64,000 nucleotides of DNA from Sphagnum magellanicum (Eukaryota; Streptophyta; Sphagnopsida; Sphagnales; Sphagnaceae), in NCBI GenBank assembly GCA_021904315.1, contig CM038924.1, positions 1,178,001 to 1,242,000 on the forward strand, in the 5' to 3' direction. The position numbers and the translations under genes were made by a program. Positions 1 through 13,276 of this stretch are shown here, piece after piece. The notes beneath the pieces are model-generated. The model did no database searches, had not been told where the DNA came from, and saw nothing but the letters and a program-made list of their open reading frames with translations. The stretch's first letter is position 1; each line of letters begins with the position of its first letter.

Positions 1-1020
1 TGATTTGTCCATGTTGATAAGGTGAATTTTTTTTTATGCTTCTCATTTTGGGTATTTTGACTAGAAAAGCCAATTGAAAAAAACTATGAAATGTAGTGGT
101 GCATATTGACATGTTTTTGACATGAAATGGCAAAAACGTGATCTTCACAAATGGGATGGATGATAATTGAAAAGAACGAGTAACAACACTTGTCAATGCC
201 AAAGTCAAGGTATTTAGATTCAACCTTTCGTTCTTGACACAAGCAACGATTTTGTTGAATAAACCAAAAGAATCAAATAAGACCCATACCTAGTTTGCCG
301 TGCTTGCACTTGTTTTGTTAAGCACCCCAAAATTCCCATTGTAGCATGTGGGCTTTCATAAATTGGTAATAGATTTTACAACCATGCCAAAGGTTTGATG
401 TCCACCACAAGACATCCAAAAATTAAAAAACATTATGCAAGTAATGCATGAAACATGTGAAGGTATATTTTCAATTTTTTCCACGATGTTTGGTAGCATA
501 TTTGTCATTAATTGATGTTGAAATGGAAACACAACATGTGAAGCTCCTTTTGTGGGAGGTTTTCCATTCATTTTAAAACCATGCACCTTAGTTGTGGATT
601 CTCAATAGAAGATAACAAATTGTTACCTTTCAAAATGTATAAGACCAAGTTTTCAAAAAAGGCATGTTGTGGAAGGTTACTTTTGTTATAAGGTTATTGG
701 TTGCTAAAAGACTTGATGAAATCATAGAAGGAAGGATATTCTTCCTTATTTTGTTTTTCTTCATTGAATTCCATCACCTTGAACTTTCTACACCAAGAAC
801 AATTCCCACCTCTTGCATTCTTTCACATGTTCAGGAATACATGTTTTTTCCAAGATGTACGATTATTTTTGTTATAGTTCACAAGGCCCTTATTTTTCCC
901 ATGGGAAACATTTTTAGCATTGATATCAATTGGATTGTATTAACAAACAATACATTGTATGATTTGAGGATTACAAAAATAAATTTGTGCACCATCATGT
1001 TGACAACCAAAAACCCCTAA
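1..1020 (-). pseudogene. hAT-like transposase remnant (decayed, runs off the left edge)
   Basis: Reading the minus strand gives, with stops and frame changes, pieces that match plant hAT-like transposases in order. Near 960-700 a basic K-H-V stretch resembles the end of a BED-type zinc finger. Near 430-380 there is F-N-F-W-M-S-C-G-G-H-Q-T-F-G-M-V-V, the family's (F/D)xWMSxGGxxxFxxVV block. Near 270-190 there is D-S-F-G-L-F-N-K-I-V-A-C-V-K followed by L-N-L-N-T-L-T-L-A-L-T-S-V-V, matching the 'VKDEGSNLNTLT' block of this group. At least two in-frame stops interrupt the middle. The 3' part lies beyond base 1. It is related to the remnant at 46.95-48.95 kb. It is non-functional as it stands; assignment to the hAT-like group rests on remembered family blocks. 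Confidence 0.6.
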
Positions 1021-3660
1021 TAACTTGCAATGCAATGTCAAGGATATCATATACTTTAGTTGGCTAAAAGTTTTGAAATAAGAAGCGGCCAAGATGAATC
1101 TCCCTCGAGATTTTATGCTTCTTGTGATCCTTCAATAATACTTTTAGCAAGAGACACAAATTCACCATATTACTCATTGTTTTCAAATGCTATTGTGTGA
1201 AAGAAGACAAAACAACTATTGTTCCCTTTCAACTACAACACAAACACAAACACAACAACAAAAAAATGGAAGGGGTGTGAGCATAGAAAGTTCTTATGTC
1301 CTTTTAATTACAATATAAACACAATAACAATATAAAAAAATGGAAGGTTATTAAAATAATTTTTCTAGAGGTTAATTGTAAACCCAAGCATGATGTAAAA
1401 ACTTTGAAAACACACATGGCAACAACTTTGATTTGCAAAAATACATGAACACAAAGAATGATCAAGTGAGCCCACATATACACATGGGTCTTTTTCATAT
1501 TTTTTAGATTTTTTCATTTTATCTTTCAAGGTCAACTTCTTTCCATCTCTTAAATAAATCCTTAGTTATTGGCAAACTAATGTCAACCACCCTATCCTTA
1601 AGAACTAATTATTTTAGTGGTGGTTTCATCTTTTAATAAATAAGAAATGATAAGTCCAAACCCACCATTAATAACAAAAAAATTAAATACGAATAGGCCT
1701 TGTAAGCCAACTAAACAAAAAAATTTACCCATTGGGTCCAACCACATTATTAATAGTCACATGTGCCCCCTTAGACCATTGTTTTTTTAAAAGAATATCT
1801 TAAAAATTTGTTTAATATGTCGTTCAAAATAAATTAAAAATATTTAAAATAGCCTTAATACTATTATGTTAAGGTGTATATTAAAAAAATTCAAAAATAT
1901 GTCATAAAAATTTATTTTCAAATTGTGTTTTTAGTGTCAAAATTTGTTTTAAGCTGCTTTTAGGTAGCTTTGAAACAATTGTTACAAAGATTTAAAAGTC
2001 CTTATACATATTTTTCACTCATTAGATTGATTCCAAATTTTGATGACATGTACATAATGTATTCACAATAACATTTTATATTTTAAAAATATATTTATTA
2101 TTATTATTATTATTTACAATTCAAAGTTCAAAAATAAAATAGTGGTTACGACTACTAATGGTACATGTTAGTGTGATTGCACCCCATTAATAACCCTGAA
2201 AATTTGCAATTCCATTTCAGAATTAACCTTTGATTATTTCCCCTTTAAAATAATTTTGTGAAAATGATTTTTATTAGTTAACATTAACATTCATTGCAAA
2301 ACATTATATAAGAAGAAATAATGAAAATGCATTTTAACAAAAAAAATGGTGCAAGGGAAAAAAACGATCGAAGCATGAAAAACAAAAGAAGAGAAGGGTG
2401 ACAACATACTTAGAAGTTGTCAAAGTCGCTAAAAGAATTTTTTTGGAGATTTACCACAAACCTAAGCAAACTCAACAACAACATAGATAAGAAACAAGAA
2501 GAAAAATGCCTTTGGTGGGGTACTTGGATCTTATGGTGAATGATGTCAAACAAAGGTTGTTAAAAAATTAAAAAACACATAATCCATTGAAAACAACAAC
2601 TTTGATAGGGATAAAAAGAAGAATGTTCAAAAGTTCAATAGCTCAAAACCTAAACCTAACAAGATCTAAAATTGAATGTGCGACAAGTGGGTTGATGTGT
2701 GTTGGATTCAATCAATGATGATATTTCAGTCAGTTCTTGGATCTATTTAAAAAGTGGATATTGTAATTAGGTTGAACTCCAATTTAGGTTTATATGCAAT
2801 TCCAAAATGTTGGACTCAATTCTAGGTAAGGTTTATGGAACTAGACCCTTACTTAAAGATCTTACCCGCCCAACCAAATACCCATCCAATATTGGTTTGT
2901 AGTCAAAGTCTAATTCTAGTAGGTTTGGTTCATGTTCTACCAATGCAACCCTTTGATCCATGGGTCACACAATTAAATTAATATCCAAAATATGATGTGA
3001 AATTGGACAACATTAGTATATAGGAACATGATGTAATTTGAGAGGTGGGATGTGTAAGAATTGTTAATTGTTTTGTGAAAAATGCAAATCAATTCATTTG
3101 CAATGATTTTTTTTCAAGTGAATTTTCAAGTTCAACTTGAAAAATATGATTTCTTCCTATACAAAAAAATGATTTTTTTTTTCCAACATTTTTTAACTAG
3201 TAGAAAAAAATTGTTGTTAAAGTGCATGATTACATGAATGAATTGTGCAATCACACATCCAATGAATTGAAGTTTAAATTGTCACTATTATTTTTCATCA
3301 CTTCATTTCACAGGAAATTTTTTTTTGAATCTATCACATGAAATGTAATTTTCCTCTCACCAAATCAATTGACATTTGTGATATTTAAAAAATATCAATG
3401 ACACCCATGAAAAGGCCAAACATCTATTGTAACATACTGAACTCTTTAATAAGAAATTGAACCTAATTTTCATGGATCATGGTGGAAGGCTTGACAAATC
3501 AAGCAACTTAAAATTCCTTAAAAATATGATATTTGCACAACATAATGTTAAGCAGTGATTAGAAACAAAATTCCAATGATTTCTTTTTGAATTTGTTTTT
3601 CCATTTTGAACAATTTTAAAAAATGGATATTTGGTTCTAATAAGTAGCCATAAATACAAA
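1021..3660. other. AT-rich intergenic sequence, no gene recognised
   Basis: Only short open frames occur here and none resembles a known protein. The first 250 bases may still belong to the 5' part of the hAT-like remnant. A short TTA run lies near 2,098-2,114. I see no RNA gene or element boundary. Confidence 0.5.
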
Positions 3661-3667
3661 ATGAAGT

Positions 3668-4290
3668 TTAAATTTGGCTAAATTTTCGTATGCATGATTG
3701 CCATTTTGACTACATAAAAAAATTGACCAAAACACATGAATATGTACTATATGGTAGTGTACAAGATCAAATGGAGACTTAGTTTAAAGTAAGTAAAGAC
3801 AAAAGTCTTGCAATAATCTAAAACTTAGTAAATTAAAGAAAAAGAAAAATTTAGATTCTAAGTATAATGTGTTGTGTTTAGTACGTGGAAGATTAAATGT
3901 TTAAAATATTTTCAAGGTATAAAACTTCATGACTTCCAACTCACATCGTCTAATGTGTGAAGCAAGATGTGGTTTAAAAGATTGATACATTTTCATTCTT
4001 ACTTCCATGAAAATTAGAAAAACAACCCAATGGAAAGGGAAAGTGAAGCATGAAAATATACATTTCCTTGTAAGGTTGCCATGTGTGATGTTTTTTTATG
4101 CAACATGGATTTTTAAAAATATCTTTTAAATATGGTTAAATCTTTGTGTGCATGATGGCCATTTAGGCTACATAAAAAAATTCACAAAAACCCATTAATA
4201 TGTATGATTTGGCAATCTACAAGATCAAATGGCAACTTAGTTTAAAAGTAAGTAAAGACAAAAGTTGTGCAATAATTCAAAATTTTCAAA
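3668..4290. repeat. Direct repeat of about 150 bp, two copies 0.46 kb apart
   Basis: Copies lie at about 3,668-3,825 and 4,127-4,290 in the same orientation. Both carry 'gactacataaaaaaatt' or close variants, then 'acaagatcaaatgg', 'acttagtttaaa' and 'gtaagtaaagacaaaag'. The start of each copy (a T-G-G-C-T-A-A-A-type motif followed by a 'gatgattgcca'-type motif) resembles the end of repeat family B seen at 17.5 kb. Confidence 0.7.
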
Positions 4291-4299
4291 CCTAAAAAG

Positions 4300-6530
4300 A
4301 TAGTTGCCAAGATTTTCCACATACTTGAATTGGGTATCACCAAGCTATTAATTAAGCTAGCCAAGGACAAGGACAAGGAAAGAGGAAAGGAGAAGGAGGT
4401 GGCTATTTACTAGAAAATTGTTTCACTGAAAGCACTTGTCGATTGAGCACAATGGAAGGTTCCAATCTCAAGGGAATGTATATAGCCAAATTATTGGCAT
4501 TAATTCAAGTAATTTAGTTGAAGGGCATGTGATTACCTACATAGCCAAAAAATGACGAGTTTCACAGTCTTGGCTGAGTAGGGAATTTAAGTAAACTAGG
4601 AATACCAATCTTTTTACTAGGTTACAAGATTTTTTAGCACTAACAAAGTTCAAAGTGAGTAAAACTAACATTGAATTTGGCATTGCCCAAGTCATTGACA
4701 TCTTGCTTTGGAACTAGTTTCCAATAGATTTGAGATTTATATTACTGAATTTTGAGGAGGGAGATGAAGGTGTTGCTTGGACAACATCGAAAACTTCAAT
4801 TGTAAGAGGCAACAAAGTTTTGGAAGCACGTTTTTAGCGTGCACCCATTGATTTAGACAAGGAAATGGAAGATTTTGAATAGTTGGTGGGATGAGTTCCC
4901 AACCAAAAACCTCACAATAATCAAAAATTTTGCCAACTTTTGTATTAGTTTTATGATCCTAGAATTTAGGGTGGCTTCATATGAGGATCTAATATCATCA
5001 TTAGGGAAGTGCACTTTCATTGATTAATCATTGAAAACATCAAGTTTTTGCAAGAAGGGAAGAACATAAAATCCAAGTCCGATTCGGCTTGAACAACTTT
5101 CCGATGCAAGGCCTCCATCAAAATTTAATTTGATGCTTGTAGGTACTAAAATTCCTGCAAACCTCTTTAGTTAGTTACATTGTCGCCTACAAGGAGAAAC
5201 AATTCTGATAAAGGACATACCAGAATTGGATATTCCACCTAAATAACTTTTTGATGGAACTCTGCCACATAATTCAAGAAAGGCAACAGAAGATTACCGC
5301 CCCCTTAACACTTCCTTTTTGGTGCAAAGAAAACTTTTTCCACCTCCTATCAGAACCAAAACAATAATGGTTTCTTTGGTTCTATCTTTGTTGAAATCTT
5401 TGGAGGACCATTTACTCCATTTTAAAAACTTTGCCCAAATCATAAGCAACATTTGAAAGGCTTTTCAATTGGCCACAACCAAAAAGAACTCTACATAGGA
5501 GGTGTTGCAAAAGAGCCTATAAGAGATTGTCGATATTTGAAAGGCCAACTGCATACTACTAATTGGTGGGATGCTTTGACCATCTAACATTTGCAAGTTG
5601 AGTTTTAGAATTTGGAGAACATAACGAAAAGAGTTAAGGAGTTGGAAACCAAAAACTCCAACTTTCAAAATGAATTAATCGAATTGCACAAATGGCCAAA
5701 ATTGGTAAGATTTTAGGCTCCATCGATTCAAAACAAGCTATGTTAAAGCAAAAAATTTCAAAGGAATAAACTAATCAAAAGGTTGTCGAACAATCTTTGA
5801 GATTGACCAACAAGCTACACAAAACGGCAAAGGTGAAGGTGGAGCGGTTGGAGGGCCAAAACAAAGTGTTTACTAAAAAAACATAAAAGTAGTAGAACTA
5901 AAGTTGAAGCAGTCCACAAAAAAATCCAATTGTTATAGCAAGACTTAAAGGAAATGAGGTAAAATCCGGGCATGGTTATAAAGGAACTTGAGGCCTTAGA
6001 GATGGAGATGAAAACGTTGTGATAGAAGGTTGAACTCATCGATCTTTGCCACAATCGAATGGAAAACTCGACAATTTGAAAATGGAACATGCTTTCAAGA
6101 AGGCAAAACTCTTGATTTACCAATAAAGGAGTAAGAAAAACCAAACATAATAATGGGAATTGGCAAAGAATAGGTGGTTGAGCTCAACTGAGAGGCATTT
6201 GAGTTTTATCGAAAAGATGAGGAATTGTACTAGCTACATTTAGAGACTTACCAAAAGGTAATGCTTCATTTGGTTATGTCACCTTTCAATTTTGGCAAAG
6301 CACAAGCTCAATCCAGATCTGAATCCAAATTCAGCACACATAGCCATGAGGAGCATAATGAAGGCATGTGGATGGAGGTGGATTCAATGGTTGCACTAGA
6401 ATTGCACCTTAATGAATTAAAGGTGGCCTTCAATATTGGAATTATTTTTAGTGATATAAATTTTTTTGGTGGTGTAAAAGGTTTTGTATCAATTCAAACC
6501 TTTGCCTTTTAGGAGTTAGAGCATTTTTTG
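4300..6530 (+). pseudogene. Decayed coding-like stretch with coiled-coil-type composition, unidentified
   Basis: On the plus strand several stretches read as protein-like text for 20-60 codons before hitting stops, for example around 4,880-5,030 and 5,280-5,440. From about 5,610 to 6,140 the readings are rich in K, E, L and Q in heptad-like spacing (such as K-R-V-K-E-L-E-T-K-N-S), which suggests an ancestral coiled coil. No catalytic motif was recognised. It may be the remains of a transposon protein or host gene. A similar K/E/Q-rich remnant lies at 43.6-44.65 kb. Confidence 0.3.
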
Positions 6531-6539
6531 GTGACATGA

Positions 6540-7640
6540 TTGATTCGACTTTTTTCGATACAACAGACAAAGACGAATAAAAGGCTCCAATGGTTTGAAA
6601 CGGTGTGGAGGGTGATGTTTTTATTTTGATACAATTGAAATCAGTTGTTTTCCATGTTGCTACTACACCGAATTCTTTTACCACATCAAAAGATGTAGGA
6701 TTAGATGTTAAGGAAAAAGTTGTAAATGTAACATAGGCTACATTTATGGAAAAGTAGTGTAAACAATATTGACTGTAATTACTAATATAGTCCCAATTAG
6801 AAAGGGGGATGATGTTGAAAGTAAATTTTATTGAAATTGGAATTTTATTGGATTTTCTATTGAAACCAAAATTTCCCTACCAAAATTCATTTACCAAATT
6901 TTCTTTATTGAAGACCTTGTTATCAAAATTAGTGTTGATTACTAGTTTAAACTGAGTTATATTTAGGACCAATTTTTTTGGGATTGGGCTAATTGTTAAT
7001 TCCATTTTTTTTAATTTTCTTTTTTAGAAGTACAAAAGGTTCATTACCTTTGAGGACTATATAGGGGAATATTTTATGGAATAAATTACCTTTTTCCTAC
7101 CATAGTTTTATACGTAGAAGTTCTATGTGTTGTTTTCCCTTTGTATGTTGTGAGTATTTTGTCTTGTTGTATGCAAAGTCTTATTCCTTGTATTTGCTTC
7201 AAGTTTGTATCTATAGAAAGTTATGAAGTGGTCCTATTAAAATTCGATAGTCCACTTCATGTTGAAGCTTTTTTGCTTACCTAAGGAAAGTAAGAATATT
7301 TTATCTTTTGTTCCTTTATTTTATTCCTTTCAAAACTCGATAGTTCACCAAATGGCCTTAAAAAAACTAAATGTGGTTAATCCTTGTTGTGGATGATTTC
7401 AAATCCACCTACCTCACAATTTTTATTAAAAAACCTTACTTAAAAGTGGGGCCTTATCAACATGAAAATCAAATGTGAGGCAAAACCTAAGCTTGGGTGT
7501 GAATTTGGGAATGTCCAATTCCATTGATCATATTCAATGTCAAAATAAGCCACCATTTTTAGTAATGACTGACAACAAATATGCTTGACATAGATAATCA
7601 ACCAAGTAAGATCAACATGGATCATGGAAGAAAGAAAAAT
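6540..7640. other. Intergenic sequence, no gene recognised
   Basis: AT-rich sequence with no supported coding region. Two short phrases recur at 7,221-7,240 and 7,335-7,350 ('ctcgatagttcac' and a near match), too short to define a repeat family. Confidence 0.5.
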
Positions 7641-7649
7641 ATGTAATTT

Positions 7650-8210
7650 GTTTTTGACCAAACATGATTTTTTTGGCCCATGGGGTAATGGACCACCCCA
7701 CCTTTTTATTTTTAAAATTCTAAAAAAAAATTGTAAGAGCTTTCAACCAATCATGATTATTTTGGACCATGGGTTTAATAAACTTTGCACCCACCTTTAA
7801 AAAATATAATTAATAAAACTTGGAAAAAAATATGTATAAAAAAAAATCCAACCAATCACAAATCTTTTGGTCCATGGGTTAACAAACTTCATGCCCACCT
7901 TCAAAATTTAACATCATTAGCGATTAAACTTTTTTGAGAAAAAAATCATGAAATTTTTTGTAGATCAATCATGGTTTTTTGGGTTCATGGTCTAACAAAT
8001 GTCCAACCCACTTCTAAAAAAAGTTATAATTTTCCTTTTGAGTTTTGGACCATCAAAATTTAACCAATGATGGTGTTTTGAGTGCATGGTTTAAAGGGCT
8101 TGTTGCCAAGCCCACCTTGAGATGGGTGGTCTAATGAACTTGTTGCTAGGCCCATCTAACACCTCAAATAGGTGGGCTTAGCAACAAGCCCATTTAAACC
8201 ATGAAATATT
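7650..8210. repeat. Degenerate tandem repeat (about 4 units) ending in a hairpin
   Basis: The motif 'accaa(t)catga ... ttttggnccatgg(g)t ... aannaactt..cccacctt' recurs about every 110 bp at about 7,655, 7,745, 7,850 and 7,960, with much divergence and A-rich spacers. The array ends in an inverted repeat. The left arm at 8,085-8,118 starts CATGGTTTAAA and contains GGGCTTGTTGCCAAGCCCACC. The right arm at 8,170-8,203 is its complement with only a few mismatches. The loop of about 50 bp repeats part of the arm. It may be one end of a small foldback element. Confidence 0.6.
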
Positions 8211-9890
8211 ATCCATAATGCATTTAGTATTGATTTTTTAAAAAATTCATTCATTTACATGTCCATGGTCCCTTGGTCTTTCAATGTTATGTAAAGTGAA
8301 ATTTGAACCTTAAAATGATTTTTCTTTCTATCATAAATTTTCTATTTTGACGATCGTGGGCTTTCAAGTTATAGTGTGAAGGGGGTTTAAGAAACCCCTT
8401 AGTGATTGTTGGGGTTTGTTCCTATATTGATAATCACCCAACATTAATATCTATTATGTACCTTATGGTATCTAGAAAATGTAGCATTGGTATAACAAAA
8501 TTTGATGAATAATAAGATCCAAAAGCTAAACTTGAGCAAAGCCCCAAATTTTAAAGGATCTAGGGACTTTACAATGGTTGATGAATTCAATAGTGGTCAT
8601 GTTGAAAACTTGAACATGAAACCAAGATAGTAGAATTTTCCCTTATGATCTTTTCCAATTTATAATGTTACACCCATGATGTTGACAATATTGATTAAGG
8701 TTTAATTTGTGGCGAAGTGACCTTCACTCAAGTGACCTTTTCCATCTTTGCATTATAGAGACTAGAGGCTACCTTTTTATTTCTAAGCCTCTCAATTGAT
8801 TTGTTGAACATTGGATTGCAAGCAAGAGAAATTACAATTGGGAATCCATGTATTCTAAAGCATGCATGAAACACATGCATGTTAAAATAAAATAATGTTG
8901 TTTATATGCATGTCTTTCTTCATTTTGGGTAGGGAAGCCAAGACTCTTAATATTTCAATATGTGAAATGTTTAATTTTTTTTCTTGTTGTTATTTTAAAA
9001 ATAAATTTTATTCATTACTCTTTTCTCTCTTTTGCACTAATTATTGTTCAAGTTTCATTTTAAATTCTCAAGTTATGTTTGGTTGCATGTCATGTTTTGA
9101 TTTTATCTTTTCATCAAGTTTCAAGCATGGTCGTATTTCCATTGTGCATCTTGATATGACATATTTTGGTGTTTCCTTTCAACATGTTTTGATATAATCA
9201 ACATGACTTCTTCTAATGTGTACATCATGTTTTTGTCCCTTATTTCATTGTCATGTTTGAATGACTAGAAATCATGTTTTAATCATCACATGTTTTTATC
9301 AATTTCTTGTAAGATATCATCTTTTGTTTTTATCAAATTATTGATGTTGCACATACCACATGTTTTCCATTCGGAAATGTTGAACATGTTTCATTAAGTA
9401 AATCATTCAAGTTTTGCATTGTTCATAAATGGTTTTATATTTGTATCACTAACTCCGGTGTCTTATGTGAAATGTCTTCAAGTTCAAGATTGAAATCACA
9501 AAACAATATGAGGAGTTCACAATCTTGATAGACACATGTTTTAAAAATACAAAAGATGCAAGGAAAAGTTCTATAAAATAGGAATACCACATGAAAAATG
9601 CAATTTGAGATGAATTGTGATCACATGAATAAAAGCCCTCCATGAATTTGACTTCAACATTGCAACTAGGATTAACTTGGCATTCAAACAAGTATTTTAG
9701 TGTTAAAGGTATTTGCAAACATAATAAAACTTGAGAATAGAACCTTTGGTTTGATTGAAATTGAAGATGACAATCAAAATGCAAGATGAGACTACACCAA
9801 ATGAAAATAACAAAAGAAGAAACTCAAAAATTTCCTCAACCCAAGATGATTTGGGTTTCTTCTTATTTCTTATGTTTTGCTTATGTTTAT
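8211..9890. other. Intergenic sequence, no gene recognised
   Basis: Frames of about 100 codons occur at 8,895-9,197 (plus) and 9,449-9,784 (minus), but their composition (rich in F, S, C) is what AT-rich non-coding DNA gives, and no family motif is visible. Confidence 0.5.
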
Positions 9891-9894
9891 TGTC

Positions 9895-10345
9895 TACCTA
9901 GGAGCCTACTTAGGATATGGGATACCTAAGGGCTACTTAAAGGGCTACTTAGGGAAACACCTAGGGGCTTACTTGGGTTATGGGATACATAAAGCTACCT
10001 AAGGTTGATTAAAAGGTGAAAAGGGAGTTACATAGGGCTTACATAAGGGCTTACTTAAAAGGCTACCTAAGGTCGATTCATATCTTTTTATGTAAACTTT
10101 ATGTGGCCTTTTAAATAGTCCTTAGGTATCCCCAAACATGGTAGGTCTAGGGTAGGTCCATAAACAACCTATATGTAACACCTTATGTATTCCTTATGTA
10201 ATTTCATGTGTTAATTTTTGATAACTCTTATCTTAAACAACCACTTGGTACACTTTAGATAATTCTTAATTATGCATTAAATAACCTTTGAAGTGGACCT
10301 TAAGTAGGTCTTACCCTAGTTAACCCTCTACTTTAAGTGGCCCCT
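9895..10345. repeat. Low-complexity tract rich in CTTAGG / CCTAAGG words
   Basis: Words such as 'gggctactta', 'ggcttactt', 'gctacctaagg' recur irregularly on the plus strand, grading into complementary words ('cttaagtagg', 'ccttatgta') toward 10,300. No fixed period was found. It resembles the CCTAGG-rich DNA inside the foldback element at 30.7 kb and the region 41.0-41.5 kb. Confidence 0.5.
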
Positions 10346-10349
10346 AATT

Positions 10350-11470
10350 TATGTGGTGATAATTAGTAATTTAGGTGAAAATAGTGTGATTAGAATCGAA
10401 ACTATGGTGATCATTTAGGGTTGTTCATGGTTAGTTTTGAAAAAGAATCCTCACTTGCTGAGATTTATGAATAATTCAAAAGAGAAAATGGGTGAGCTTA
10501 ACGAATAACTCAAGAGGGAAAACGAGTGGGTACCCAAAACAAAAGGCAAAATGAGGAGTCCTATATGGATAACTTTATTGTGCTGTCCATTTTCACAAAT
10601 GTCAAATTCATTCTTCATAAGGATTTGCCTCGGATCCTAGTAAAATCCTAGAGAGGTTGAACGAATATAAGTTACAAGGCTCATCGTGAAGCACCACGAT
10701 ATTTATCATCAAAACATTTTTTTCATCATAAAAATTAGGCGAGACATGATTTCTCATGAAGCATAATAACATGAATGCACAATATGGGGAAAAGGCAAAG
10801 CTTTAATGTAGGAAATTTCTAAGCATAATAATGAAGGTTGAGAACATAAGTTTCAAGGATGTTTTGGATGTATGCCAATGAGAATTATAAAATAGTGAAG
10901 AAGCTTAAGTCTTGGCATTCTTGTTCACATGACAAGATTTTTCTTATTTGGGGATATTTTCACGCGCGTCGTCACCCTAACCCTAATCCCATAACAATTC
11001 ATTTCATTCCCCATTCCATGACAAAATTGATATGTAGTACTGCATTGAACATAGGTAGAGCTCAGGTATATCAATTCTAACTTTATTGCAATGTCTTCTC
11101 AAAAGCATGGGAATCTAGAAACATGTGGCAACTTGCAAGACTCAAACTTTAGGGTGGTACTTCAAAGTGTTACTTAGGGGCCAGAGTGAATGCGCACCGA
11201 CTCTTTCGAAGGGGTGCTCACTCTAGAGTATCTTTTAAGCAACTTGTGTTGTACTTGGTTTATATACAACATTGATGCCTAAGCTTTACACACTCTCCAA
11301 TGTCAAGCTATGTGTATGTAAATTATTAATTATTTCATTAAGTTAAAAATAACTAGCTGGAATCAAAAGTAGAAAAGCACGAAATAATATTTTTTTGAAA
11401 ACTTGAAATAAGAAATATTCAAAAAACTTGTGACCATTCTTTACAAAACCTGGAAGTGGATGGGTAAAAC
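10350..11470. other. Intergenic sequence, no gene recognised
   Basis: The open frame at 10,859-11,080 has no recognised similarity. Two adjacent CCCTAA words near 10,975 are too few to be telomeric. Confidence 0.5.
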
Positions 11471-11479
11471 ACAACCTAG

Positions 11480-12270
11480 AACAGCGGAAAGAGCTTAACG
11501 CTAGCTAACCTATGACATCACAATTCATGTTTCAGCCATTAGGCTAGGCCAAAATAGGCAATGAACACAGGTGGAATATTAATTTTGGCTTGGCAAAATT
11601 TTGGGGTAAAATTTCTTTCCAGAAAAAAAAGGTCAAAAAAATCTCAAAAAAATTGTCATGTTTCTACAACATTGTTCAAGCAAGTAGAAAGATATAGAAG
11701 GGAATTTTATAAATTTCTACTCTCGTAACTGGTTTATAGCCTTGGATAAATCTCCTTGTGGATGATCCAAAATCACATATTTTCAGAAATTCAAAATTAA
11801 AAAAAGAAGCGATTTAAGATGTTTTTGGGTCAAGTGAAAGGGGGGGGGGGGGGGGGAGGCCAAAAAAAAAAAAAAAAAAGGGAAAGCTCACCAAATTCGT
11901 ATGTGTGGTTTTCATTGTGTATACAAACATATAGAAGGATGATTAAATATTTGTACTTCATTTGTGATTCATAGCCATAATTGACTAAATCTCCATAGGG
12001 ATGATTGGCACATTGGCTACAAACCAAAATAACACTGATCTGAACTGGTAAAGACAACTTCCTAAGGTGGAAGAAGGAGCTTAAGGTTATTCTGGTGTGC
12101 TGCACAATGCTATTACCCTCGCCATTATTAGCCTAGGCCAAAATATGTAACAAACACAGTTGGGAATATTAATCCTGTTCAGCCAATGAGGAATTGCAGT
12201 ATCTTCTAAATATGGTAATGTAGGATCAGTTTCCACATTGACAAAATGAATAATAATTATTTTTTTCAAA
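11480..12270. repeat. Fragments of repeat families B and C with a poly-G/poly-A tract
   Basis: The phrase 'attaggctaggccaaaatagg' (11,540-11,560) and the copy at about 12,090-12,230 ('cctaggccaaaatatg', 'gaatattaatcctgttcagc') are family C. The pieces at 11,735-11,790 and 11,960-12,030 ('aatctcc...ggatgat') are ends of family B. Between them lies a run of 17 G at 11,840-11,856 followed by a run of A at 11,862-11,879. Confidence 0.6.
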
Positions 12271-12975
12271 AAATTAATTATTATTTTTTAAAATATGAAA
12301 TTATTGAATTTTCCATGATCTATTATTAATTATGATATTGGCACACGAGTAGTGAAATTATTCAGAGTGTAGCCTATTATGATAATTATGATGATTTTCA
12401 ACATTTATTCAACTTCATATTTTCGCACAAAATTCATTTCACTATTTTGACGATTATTTAATGACGAAACTGACCTTAGGGTAAGGTCATTCCATCAGGT
12501 TAAAGATAACTAGCCTGTCAGGTCAGCCTTGGGTGAACCAGCACTCACTTTGGTACCATAGTAAAAATCCCAAAATCCATTTAAAATTATTTCTAAATAT
12601 TAGGACGGCCATAGTGAACCAGCACCCACCAAGCACACCATGAAGGATGGATGATAAGTGGTCAGGAAACAATTTTCTGTTGGGTTCCAGTTCCATAGCT
12701 AACCATGGTTTAGGGAACTAAACCAAATTGCTCAGATGTGGTGTCCACATTGTTCGAGAGATGGCCATAAGGTTAGATGGACATATCAAAACCCCTAGTT
12801 GAGGTAGGTTCAATTGGTAAGGTTGGTTTGGGGAGGGTGATTTTTCTCCCCTTAGGTTTGGCTTTGTACTTGGTTCTCTTTGCAATGGATGGTTCCATTT
12901 GTTTCAGGAATTTTTTTATAAAAAAAACCAAAATGTAGAGGGTCCATGTATGAAATTTTAAAAATATGAAAAAAT

Positions 12976-13276
12976 CTGTGACCGTGAGTTCTTAAAGGAT
13001 CTTAAGGCAAAAGAAGAATTATGTAAACTCAAATATTTCACCATGCCAAAATATAATCTTCAAAAAACCCTCTAAAAGAAACCAAAATTCTTCAAGATAT
13101 TATTATAACTCTATTATAACTAATCTCAAGTTTCAACACAAGCCAAAATATCATATTTCAAAAGAAATCCTCATATAAAAATAGACCTATTATTATTATT
13201 ATCTAGGGGCCAAAATCCCTTAAGCTACTATACTCTATTACTGAATCTAAACCCAATACCAAGGCAAGGCCAACAA
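12976..13276 (+). repeat. Repeat family A, copy 1 (about 300 bp)
   Basis: Shares with the other copies the ordered words 'cttaaggcaaaagaagaatta', 'caaatatttcaccatgc', 'ccttcaagatatta'-like, 'ctcaagtttcaacacaagcc', 'aaaaatagacctatta', 'taggggccaaaa', and the end 'ggcaaggccaac'. The 5' end is more diverged than in the other copies. A small TTA expansion lies near 13,180-13,200. Confidence 0.8.

Noticed and set aside
10970-10987. Telomere-like CCCTAA repeats
   Set aside because: Only about two units, imperfect, and no flanking telomeric context.
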